A stretch of DNA of 64,000 nucleotides. Source: Trueperella pyogenes. Lineage in GTDB: Bacteria; Actinomycetota; Actinomycetes; Actinomycetales; Actinomycetaceae. The notes under the pieces were generated by a model that saw only the letters and a list, made by a program, of their open reading frames with translations, had not been told where the DNA came from and did no database searches. The first letter of the stretch is position 1; every line of letters starts with the position of its first letter. A program made the translations under genes and the position numbers. The stretch spans positions 62,001 through 126,000 of the forward strand of contig NZ_JVLH01000006.1 of NCBI RefSeq assembly GCF_001070855.1, read 5' to 3'. This document shows, piece by piece, positions 17,118 through 23,426 of this stretch.

Positions 17118-18074
17118 ATGACTACGCCGCTGCCGATTCCCACAATTTCGACTGAGCCTGTCGCTTCAGTCTTAAGAATTCTTAGCCTGAAGGAAAACGG
17201 CGATGATTCGTTTATTGCTCGTTCGCTCCCTCAGGTACGCAGGGTTTACGGCGGCCAGGTTTTGGCCCAGGGGCTGCTGGCAGCAAGTGCTACTGTCCCC
17301 ATTGAGAGACTCCCCCATTCTCTGCACGCTTATTTTGTGCGAGGTGGAGATCCTGAAAAGACCTTCAGCCTAGACGTCACACGCGTTCTTGATGGTCGTT
17401 CATTTTCGAACCGTTCCGTATCTTGCTTCCAAGACACTCGAGAGATTCTCACAATGAGTGTCTCTTTCCAAGGTCCCGAGGCAGCGCCCTCCTATTCCCC
17501 CAAGGCGCCCAATGTACCAGCCGCAAGTGAGTGTCAATCAGCTTTGGAGATCTTCCGTTTAATGGATCATCCCGTCGGCAAATTCCTTGGGAAAACTGCT
17601 GCCTTCGACGTACGCCATATCGGCCAGAGTCTCTATACGAAGGCCGACCCACAGAAGTTACCGACGCAAAGACTGTGGATGAAGCCTCGTGCTGAGATTC
17701 CCTCCGAAACGACTCAGCACGTTCATCGCGCCCTTCTTACCTATGTCGTCGACCAAGTGATGCTCGAGCCCGCACTACGCGTTCTGGGAATGTCTTGGAT
17801 GACCCCCGGATTAGTTGCAGCATCTTTGGACCACGCGATGTGGTTCCATCACGATGTTGACATCAATGACTGGCTTCTCTTCGACCAGCGCTGCACCCAA
17901 GTCGTGAACGGCCGAGTGCTAGTCGAATGCTCAATCTTCACCGAGGCGGGGGTCCTTGTCGCTCACGCTAGTCAAGAGGCGATGCTCCGCGTTCCTACTG
18001 AAGGACATACATCTAGCCACTGGGGATTTGGGGTTGATCCCAAGACCGGCAAACCGATGAGCGGCATGGCATAG
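17118..18074 (+). CDS. tesB: Acyl-CoA thioesterase II
   Basis: TesB-type double hot-dog thioesterase that hydrolyses acyl-CoA to free fatty acid and CoA in the cytoplasm. The 318-residue protein shows the N-terminal hot-dog with RVYGGQVLAQGLLAA (about 42-56) and the C-terminal one with LAASLDHAMWFHHDVDINDWLLFDQ (about 235-258), which carries the catalytic-region residues; the ending GFGVDPKTGKPM is unusual but harmless. GACAAT ends exactly six bases before the ATG, so transcription may begin at the start codon (leaderless). Single gene, closed by a strong hairpin. Confidence 0.9.
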   Translation: MTTPLPIPTISTEPVASVLRILSLKENGDDSFIARSLPQVRRVYGGQVLAQGLLAASATVPIERLPHSLHAYFVRGGDPEKTFSLDVTRVLDGRSFSNRSVSCFQDTREILTMSVSFQGPEAAPSYSPKAPNVPAASECQSALEIFRLMDHPVGKFLGKTAAFDVRHIGQSLYTKADPQKLPTQRLWMKPRAEIPSETTQHVHRALLTYVVDQVMLEPALRVLGMSWMTPGLVAASLDHAMWFHHDVDINDWLLFDQRCTQVVNGRVLVECSIFTEAGVLVAHASQEAMLRVPTEGHTSSHWGFGVDPKTGKPMSGMA

Positions 18075-18161
18075 GGCTAATCCGTACGCAGTCACAGGCA
18101 TCGGCACAAGCGCAGCCGGCTGCAAAAACTACACTGATTTTAATCGACAGCCTTGAAAACC

Positions 18162-18198
18162 ATGGGAGGGGGCGGCAAAGCCGCCCCCTCCCATTGAG
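18162..18198. terminator. Bidirectional terminator between tesB and ettA
   Basis: Perfect 15-bp GC-rich stem (18162-18176 with 18180-18194) and three-base loop, with T-rich sequence on both sides (TTGAGTTTT on plus, GGTTTT on minus). Serves the convergent pair. Confidence 0.88.
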
Positions 18199-18212
18199 TT
18201 TTAACCCTAGGA

Positions 18213-19895
18213 TCAGTCGCGAGTGAGCTTACGGTGCGTCACGCGGTGAGGCGCTGCTGCATCCAAACCCAAACGTTCGATCTTGTTCTTTTCATAGGAC
18301 TCGAAGTTACCTTCAAACCAGTACCACGAGGCAGGATTCTCTTCGGTTCCCTCCCACGCAAGGATGTGGGTTGCGACGCGGTCAAGGAACCAACGATCGT
18401 GGGTGATGACCACCGCACAACCGGGGAATTCCAGAAGCGCATTTTCCAAAGAGGACAGCGTTTCAACATCGAGGTCGTTGGTCGGTTCGTCCAACAGCAA
18501 GAGATTTCCACCCTGCTTCAAGGTGAGCGCAAGGTTCAGTCGGTTACGCTCACCACCGGAAAGAACGCCCGCAGGCTTTTGCTGATCTGCACCCTTGAAG
18601 CCGAAGGCAGAAACGTAAGCACGCGAAGGCATTTCGACATTGCCTACCTGGATGTAGTCCAAGCCGTCAGAGACAACTTCCCACAGAGTCTTGTTGGGAT
18701 CGATACCCGCGCGGTTCTGGTCGACATAGCTGAGCTTGACGGTTTCACCGATAGTGAGCTCTCCCCCGTCAAGAGGTTCAAGACCGACGATGGTCTTAAA
18801 CAGGGTGGTCTTACCCACGCCGTTAGGACCAATCACACCGACGATACCGTTTCGCGGCAGGGAGAAAGACAGGCCATCGATCAAAACGCGATCCCCAAAG
18901 CCCTTCTTAAGGTTCGTCGCCTCGATGACGATGTTACCCAAGCGGGGCCCCGGCGGAATCTGGATCTCTTCGAAGTCAAGCTTTCGACTGCGTTCGGCCT
19001 CGGCAGCCATTTCTTCGTAGCGCTCCAGACGCGCCTTCGACTTTGCCTGGCGCCCCTTAGGACTGGTTCGAACCCATTCGAGTTCTTCCTTCAGACGCTT
19101 AGCGAGCTTGGCATCTTTCTGTCCCTGAATCTGGAGACGCTTTTCCTTCGTCTCCAAGTAAGTCGAGTAGTTACCCTCGTAGGGGTACAGGTGGCCGCGG
19201 TCAACCTCAGCAATCCACTGTGCGACGTGGTCGAGGAAGTAGCGATCGTGGGTCACAGCGATCACTGCGCCCGGGTAGGTCGACAGATGCTTTTCCAGCC
19301 AAAGAACTGACTCAGCATCAAGGTGGTTTGTCGGTTCGTCAAGAAGTAGAAGATCGGGTGCCTCGATGAGCAAGCGACACAAAGCTACTCTGCGTCGTTC
19401 ACCACCGGAAAGGACACTGACAAGCTGATCCGGCGGCGGGCATCGCAATGCATCCATCGCTTGCTCGAGCTGCGAATCAATATCCCAGGCATTGAGAGCA
19501 TCAATCTCTGTTTGAAGCTTGCCCATCTCTTCCATGAGAGCATCGAAATCGGCGTCAGGATTGGCCATCTCTTCAGAGATTTCATTGAAACGGGCAAGCT
19601 TGGCAAAGGTATCGGCCGCGCCCATACGCACGTTCTCAAGAACGGTCTTGGAATCATCCAATTCGGGCTCCTGCATGAGGATTCCGACGGTGTAACCGGG
19701 GCTCAGGCGCGCCTCGCCATTACTGGGCTCATCCAAGCCAGCCATAATTTTGAGGATCGAGGACTTGCCGGCACCGTTAGGTCCGACCATACCGATCTTC
19801 GCACCCGGGTAGAAAGCCATGGTGACATCGTCAAGGATGACTTTGTCACCAATGGCTTTACGAGCCTTAATCATTTGGTAGATGAACTCCGCCAT
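18213..19895 (-). CDS. ettA: Energy-dependent translational throttle protein EttA
   Basis: ABC-F ATPase that binds the ribosome E site and couples translation to the ATP/ADP ratio. The 560-residue protein has two ABC domains: Walker A GPNGAGKSS (about 37) and signature LSGGERRRV (about 160), then Walker A GPNGVGKTT (about 345) and signature LSGGERNRL (about 440), joined by a charged arm and P-site interaction segment. No membrane helices. I start it at the ATG at 19895 (GGAGAA upstream), seven residues inside the longest frame, giving the conserved MAEFIYQM start. Monocistronic. Confidence 0.94.
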   Translation of the reverse strand: MAEFIYQMIKARKAIGDKVILDDVTMAFYPGAKIGMVGPNGAGKSSILKIMAGLDEPSNGEARLSPGYTVGILMQEPELDDSKTVLENVRMGAADTFAKLARFNEISEEMANPDADFDALMEEMGKLQTEIDALNAWDIDSQLEQAMDALRCPPPDQLVSVLSGGERRRVALCRLLIEAPDLLLLDEPTNHLDAESVLWLEKHLSTYPGAVIAVTHDRYFLDHVAQWIAEVDRGHLYPYEGNYSTYLETKEKRLQIQGQKDAKLAKRLKEELEWVRTSPKGRQAKSKARLERYEEMAAEAERSRKLDFEEIQIPPGPRLGNIVIEATNLKKGFGDRVLIDGLSFSLPRNGIVGVIGPNGVGKTTLFKTIVGLEPLDGGELTIGETVKLSYVDQNRAGIDPNKTLWEVVSDGLDYIQVGNVEMPSRAYVSAFGFKGADQQKPAGVLSGGERNRLNLALTLKQGGNLLLLDEPTNDLDVETLSSLENALLEFPGCAVVITHDRWFLDRVATHILAWEGTEENPASWYWFEGNFESYEKNKIERLGLDAAAPHRVTHRKLTRD

Positions 19896-19989
19896 GGATT
19901 CTCCGTTCAGGATCACGTGACATAACGCCGACTATGCGGCAGACCCCTTAATGCTAAGGCACGGCGCATGTTTTTGACATCTACGAGGA

Positions 19990-20529
19990 CTAAGCCGCAT
20001 CACTTTCATCAGCTGATTGTGGACTGATCTCCCAACGATCACGAGTCAGATCAGCGTCTTGTGCCAGAATATGTTGGCTTTCAGAAGAAACCTGCTCTGA
20101 TTCTCCTCCGTCCGCCGCATACTCTTCTGCTGGAGCAGTTGAAGACTCGGTGACATTGTTACTTGGATGTTGAGGTTTGAGGGCGACAGCCGGACCAAAC
20201 ACCAAATCGATTCCCATAAAACTGGCGTTGATGACCAATTCGCTTCGGACCTGCTGATCTGGACCTAACCATCCGCGAGCACTGGGGCGTCCACAGACAA
20301 TCACTGGAGTCCCCTTCTGGACACTTCGCGCAATATTTTGCGCTAAACGATCCCATACACACACCGTGTACCACTTCGGCTCACGCTCTTCGTATTGGCC
20401 TGCATCCGTGATGCGCCACTGCGGTGCAGCCATTCGAAAGCGCAAACCTTTAGTCCCGTTTTGCGCACTCATACTGCTCAGATCCGAGCCGATCCGACCG
20501 CGAAGAACAACGCTTCCTTGGTTATCCAT
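19990..20529 (-). CDS. ssb: Single-stranded DNA-binding protein
   Basis: OB-fold protein of 179 residues that coats single-stranded DNA in replication and repair. The OB domain covers about 1-115 (VVLRGRIGSDLS, WYTVCVWDRLAQNIARSVQKGTPVIVCGR), followed by a low-complexity acidic tail. The start at 20529 has GAAAGGA upstream and removes 132 non-coding residues of the longest frame. The tail ends SADESDAA, lacking the usual DDDxPF-type tip, so this may be the accessory SSB paralogue rather than the main replication one. The leader carries a paired DnaA-box module and a 14-bp palindrome near the ribosome site. Confidence 0.85.
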   Translation of the reverse strand: MDNQGSVVLRGRIGSDLSSMSAQNGTKGLRFRMAAPQWRITDAGQYEEREPKWYTVCVWDRLAQNIARSVQKGTPVIVCGRPSARGWLGPDQQVRSELVINASFMGIDLVFGPAVALKPQHPSNNVTESSTAPAEEYAADGGESEQVSSESQHILAQDADLTRDRWEISPQSADESDAA

Positions 20530-20558
20530 TATTTGTCCTTTCCTTGAAGACCCCAAGA

Positions 20559-20572
20559 TGGGGATATCCCCA
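20559..20572 (-). promoter_or_regulatory. Palindrome in the ssb leader
   Basis: A perfect 14-base palindrome (TGGGGATATCCCCA) 30 bases upstream of the ssb ATG. Next to it CCCC-AAGA-TGGGG gives an alternative pairing. Possible operator or RNA hairpin; no partner is known. Confidence 0.4.
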
Positions 20573-20616
20573 CTGTGCAGGGGAAGAGGACCTAAAGAAA
20601 GACCGGTAGCAGCGTC

Positions 20617-20653
20617 CGTGGAAAACGCCGATACCGGTACATTCTGTGGATAA
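20617..20653 (-). promoter_or_regulatory. Paired DnaA-box-like module upstream of ssb
   Basis: Minus strand: TTATCCACAG (20653-20644), 12 bases, then TCGGCG and TTTTCCACG ending at 20617. This mirrors the module at 1982-2020. Its position between orn and ssb suits DnaA control of ssb; inferred. Confidence 0.5.
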
Positions 20654-20662
20654 CTTTGGTGA

Positions 20663-21295
20663 TTAGTTCTCTTCTTCGCCAACCTTTGGAATACCAAGTT
20701 CAACCACTTCACGCGCAACCTCACGGGCGTATTCGCGAGTAACTGGCTCATGCGGGAAAAGAACTCGGCGATAGTATTCAAGTTCTTGGATTGACTCAAG
20801 AATGTCTGCCAAGGCGCGGTGTCCACCGTGCTTAACGGGAGCTTCTTCAAAAGCCTTGCGGTACCAGCGCTTAGCCAATTCCTTGATGGAGGAAACATCA
20901 ACCAGACGGTAATGAAGGTGATCAATCACCAAGGGCATATTGGCTTCAAGGAACATCTTGTCTGTCCCCACTGAATTTCCTGCAAGCAGCGCCTTTTTCG
21001 GGGTGGGAACAAAACGTCGGATATAGTCAAGAACCTGCTGCTGGGCATCTTCCATAGTGGTTCCAGAAGACAGCTCATCCAAGAGGCCGGATGACGTGTG
21101 CATCTGGCGAACAAAATCATTCATTCCCTCCAAGGCTTCAGCCGGAGGGGTAATCAAGACATCAATACCGGGATCGACAATATTGAGATCCGCGTCGGTG
21201 ATCACAACCGCTACTTCGATCAGAGCATCACGAGTGACGTCCAATCCGGTCATCTCGCAATCGATCCATACCAATGGTTCTTTCAAATCACTCAC
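20663..21295 (-). CDS. orn: Oligoribonuclease
   Basis: DEDDh 3'-5' exoribonuclease that degrades RNA dinucleotides and pGpG to mononucleotides. The 210-residue protein has the exonuclease I motif WIDCEMTGLD (residues 11-20), the middle Asp in GNSVGTDKMFLEANMP (about 107-122) and the C-terminal HRALADI motif (about 160), so all catalytic residues are present. The start is the GTG at 21295, with TACACT seven bases upstream, possibly near-leaderless. It lies 133 bases upstream of ssb on the same strand; the gap contains regulatory motifs. Divergent from ilvA. Confidence 0.94.
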   Translation of the reverse strand: MSDLKEPLVWIDCEMTGLDVTRDALIEVAVVITDADLNIVDPGIDVLITPPAEALEGMNDFVRQMHTSSGLLDELSSGTTMEDAQQQVLDYIRRFVPTPKKALLAGNSVGTDKMFLEANMPLVIDHLHYRLVDVSSIKELAKRWYRKAFEEAPVKHGGHRALADILESIQELEYYRRVLFPHEPVTREYAREVAREVVELGIPKVGEEEN

Positions 21296-21400
21296 AGCTT
21301 TAAGTGTAAGCGCATGAATAGGATTTCACTGTCTGGCTTCTCAAAGTCCGTTCCGGTTCGCTGAGCTACGATAAACCTGACTACGACACGAGGAGTACGC

Positions 21401-22687
21401 ATGACAACGGACCAGTTCCCACTTTCTCCAGATCTCATCGCTCAGGCTTCGGAGATTCTGAGCGATGTCGTAGAGAAAACCCCCGTCATGCTTTCAGAGC
21501 GACTCAGCGATCTTATTGGCGTACCGGTCTACCTCAAGCGCGAGGATATGCAAAAGTGCCGTTCTTTTAAGGTACGCGGCGCCTATTTCCGGATGAGTAC
21601 CCTCAGCGAAGAAGAACGTCGCAGAGGTGTTGTCTGCGCATCCGCAGGTAACCACGCGCAAGGCTTGGCCTACGCGTGCGCACAGCTCAAGGTTCGAGGG
21701 ACCATCTACCTTCCCTCAAACACACCCAAGCAGAAGCGCCAACGCATTGAAACCATTGGCGGTGACTGGGTGGAGCAGGTCATTGTCGATGGAACATTCG
21801 ACCGTGCAAATGCACAAGCTCAAGAGGCCGCACGTCATTCGGGACGTACCTACGTGCATCCCTACGATGATCCCTGCACCATTGCCGGTCAGGGCACAAT
21901 CGCTGTTGAGTTGGAAGAGCAGGTGCTTTCCGAGGCCGCGGCAGTTTTGGTCCCAGTTGGCGGCGGTGGCTTGCTCTCAGGAATCGCAACGTGGATCCGT
22001 TCTCGTTTCCCCGATATCAAGATCTACGGCGTAGAGCCCACGGGAGCCGCATCAATGGCTGCAGCAATGGAAGCCGATCAGGTTGTTTCCTTGCCCTCTG
22101 TTGATCCCTTTGTTGACGGAACCGCCGTCGGGCGTGCTGGCGAACTTCCCTACTCGATTGTTAAGGAGCTCGTCGACGACATCTTGGTCGTTCCCGAAGG
22201 GGCTGTCTGTACAGAGATGCTTGATTTGTATCATTCAGACGGTGTGATTGCGGAACCGGCAGGCGCTTTGGCCTCTGCTGCGGCACGCATGTATTTCTCC
22301 GATCCAGAGCAGCGCAATGAACTGCTGGGAGGAAAAGAAGGAGCGATTGTCGCGATTGTTTCCGGCGGAAATAACGATATGACGCGCTACGCGGAAATCA
22401 TGGAACGCTCACTGCGACACGAAGGGCTGCGCCACTACTTCCTGGTCACCTTCCCTCAACAGCCCGGTGCGCTTCGCAGCTTCCTCGAAGATGTTTTGGG
22501 GCCTGGAGACGATATTGTTCACTTCGAGTACACGAAGAAGAACAACCGCGATTCTGGACCGGCATTGGTCGGCATCGACTTGGCTGATCGAGAAGATATT
22601 ACAGGTCTGCGTGCACGCATGGAGGCTTCTCCCCTCCACGTTGAAGAGCTGCGTCCCGACTCGGAAATCTATCGTTTGGTGATCTAA
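21401..22687 (+). CDS. ilvA: Threonine ammonia-lyase, biosynthetic short form with ACT-like domain
   Basis: PLP enzyme that deaminates threonine to 2-oxobutanoate, the first step of isoleucine synthesis. The 428-residue protein has the PLP lysine in SFKVRGAYFR (about residue 52), the phosphate-binding loop VGGGGLLSG (about 185), and a single C-terminal ACT-like regulatory domain from about 345 (HYFLVTFPQQPGALRSFLEDVLG), expected to sense isoleucine or valine. GAGGAG precedes the ATG. Length matches the actinobacterial short form (about 430). No leader peptide or T-box is apparent in the 105-base gap upstream. Followed by a terminator. Confidence 0.93.
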   Translation: MTTDQFPLSPDLIAQASEILSDVVEKTPVMLSERLSDLIGVPVYLKREDMQKCRSFKVRGAYFRMSTLSEEERRRGVVCASAGNHAQGLAYACAQLKVRGTIYLPSNTPKQKRQRIETIGGDWVEQVIVDGTFDRANAQAQEAARHSGRTYVHPYDDPCTIAGQGTIAVELEEQVLSEAAAVLVPVGGGGLLSGIATWIRSRFPDIKIYGVEPTGAASMAAAMEADQVVSLPSVDPFVDGTAVGRAGELPYSIVKELVDDILVVPEGAVCTEMLDLYHSDGVIAEPAGALASAAARMYFSDPEQRNELLGGKEGAIVAIVSGGNNDMTRYAEIMERSLRHEGLRHYFLVTFPQQPGALRSFLEDVLGPGDDIVHFEYTKKNNRDSGPALVGIDLADREDITGLRARMEASPLHVEELRPDSEIYRLVI

Positions 22688-22701
22688 TCACCTCACTCTC
22701 A

Positions 22702-22748
22702 ACACCCGGCAGGATCTGAGGGAAACGCCCTCCTGGCCGGGTGTTTTT
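22702..22748. terminator. Terminator between ilvA and the winged-helix regulator gene
   Basis: ACACCCGGC (22702-22710) pairs with GCCGGGTGT (22736-22744), followed by TTTTT. The inner GAGGG/CCCTC pairing extends it. It ends ilvA and lies at the 3' end of the convergent regulator gene. Confidence 0.8.
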
Positions 22749-23166
22749 ATGCTGCAAGTGTATGGACTCGAGTATTGCTCACGCGGACGCTGGGAGTCGA
22801 GTTGAAACGGTAGCCCTGGCCGCGCAAGGTCGAGATGAGATCATTTTCGGGGAGCTTAGCGCGAAGGCGACGGATGTGCGCATCGATAGTGCGAGTTTGA
22901 GATTCAAGACCTTCGCCGTACCATACCGATTCCAGCAGTTCTTCTCGGGAAACGATCTCGTCGGCATGTCCTGCGAGGTAGGCCAAGAGTTCGTATTCCC
23001 TGTTGGAGAGCTTGACCGAATTCCCGTACACCTCCAGGCGACGGTGATCAAGATCAATATGCGTCGATGCCGGTGAGAGCTTCAGTCCTGCCAAAATATC
23101 GAGGAATTCTTCGAAAGACGTGGGAGCAGAAAAAGTGACGGTTTCAGGGGTGTAAACAAGAGCCAT
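22747..23166 (-). CDS. Winged-helix transcriptional regulator (OmpR/PhoB DNA-binding domain, no receiver)
   Basis: A 139-residue protein with a short N-terminal region (about 1-35) and one OmpR/PhoB-type winged helix (about 38-128: KLSNREYELLAYLAGHADEIVSREELLESVW, RTIDAHIRRLRAKL, ISTLRGQGYRF). It lacks the phosphorylated receiver domain, so it is not a normal two-component regulator; activity may depend on amount or on another partner. It lies downstream of metE on the same strand, with a terminator and then a tiny leaderless Met/Cys-rich ORF between them. That arrangement suggests control of sulfur amino acid genes, but the regulon is unknown. The ATG at 23166 has only a weak ribosome site (GGATAC). 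Confidence 0.85.
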   Translation of the reverse strand: MALVYTPETVTFSAPTSFEEFLDILAGLKLSPASTHIDLDHRRLEVYGNSVKLSNREYELLAYLAGHADEIVSREELLESVWYGEGLESQTRTIDAHIRRLRAKLPENDLISTLRGQGYRFNSTPSVRVSNTRVHTLAA

Positions 23167-23188
23167 GATGTATCCAAACTATTTTGGT

Positions 23189-23253
23189 ACCGCACACACC
23201 ACAGTCAACGTGGTTCTTTAAGCGGTAGCGATTGACGGGTTGAAAGGTCAATC
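23189..23253 (-). promoter_or_regulatory. Hairpins between the Met/Cys mini-ORF and the regulator gene
   Basis: Minus-strand RNA: hairpin 1 pairs GATTGAC (23253-23247) with GTCAATC (23236-23230) and begins inside the mini-ORF stop codon. Hairpin 2 nests ACCAC/GTGGT (23214-23210 with 23202-23198) inside ACCGC/GCGGT (23226-23222 with 23193-23189). The loop of hairpin 2 holds GTTGAC (23209-23204), which could instead pair with GTCAA of hairpin 1: two exclusive folds, as in attenuators. Folding not computed. Confidence 0.5.
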
Positions 23254-23320
23254 ACATACACATTCGCGAGCACATGGAGCCGCACATGGGGCGGCAGGTC
23301 ATGGTCGCGTGAAAAGTCAT
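23252..23320 (-). CDS. Leaderless Met/Cys-rich 22-residue leader peptide
   Basis: A 22-codon ORF too short for normal gene calling. It starts MTFHATMTC and continues as a four-residue repeat ending in Met-Cys (RPMC, GSMC, SRMC) before a final Met and TGA. Six Met and four Cys codons occur in 22, with Cys at exactly 9, 13, 17 and 21. The promoter -10 (TAGACT) ends six bases before the ATG, so the mRNA should start at the ATG itself. Its stop codon lies in a hairpin, and the winged-helix regulator follows 85 bases later. By analogy with leaderless cysteine-codon attenuator ORFs of mycobacteria, it may sense Met/Cys charging. No function for the peptide itself is claimed. Confidence 0.6.
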   Translation of the reverse strand: MTFHATMTCRPMCGSMCSRMCM

Positions 23321-23326
23321 GGCTTC

Positions 23327-23354
23327 AGTCTATCGAATGATACAGATGTGTCAA
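23327..23354 (-). promoter_or_regulatory. Promoter of the leaderless Met/Cys mini-ORF
   Basis: TTGACA (23354-23349), a 16-base spacer and TAGACT (23332-23327), then exactly six bases to the ATG. A near-consensus promoter. Confidence 0.65.
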
Positions 23355-23364
23355 AACGAAAGAA

Positions 23365-23411
23365 TGTGAGGGTGGAAATACGGGAATCAAACCCGCATTT
23401 CCACCCTCACA
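23365..23411 (-). terminator. Terminator of metFE
   Basis: A 20-bp stem with one mismatch (23411-23392 with 23384-23365) 15 bases after the metE stop, followed by TTCTTTCGTTTT. It separates metE from the mini-ORF unit, so the regulator is transcribed independently. Confidence 0.85.
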
Positions 23412-23426
23412 CAAAGAGCGGACTAC

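Noticed and set aside
18234-19310. Long plus-strand ORF of 358 residues opposite ettA
   Set aside because: Antisense shadow of ettA; composition reflects the codon pattern of the real gene.
23365-23411. tRNA-like T arm (GGGTTTGATTCCC) after metE
   Set aside because: It is the top of one long 20-bp hairpin with no D or anticodon arms; a terminator explains it.
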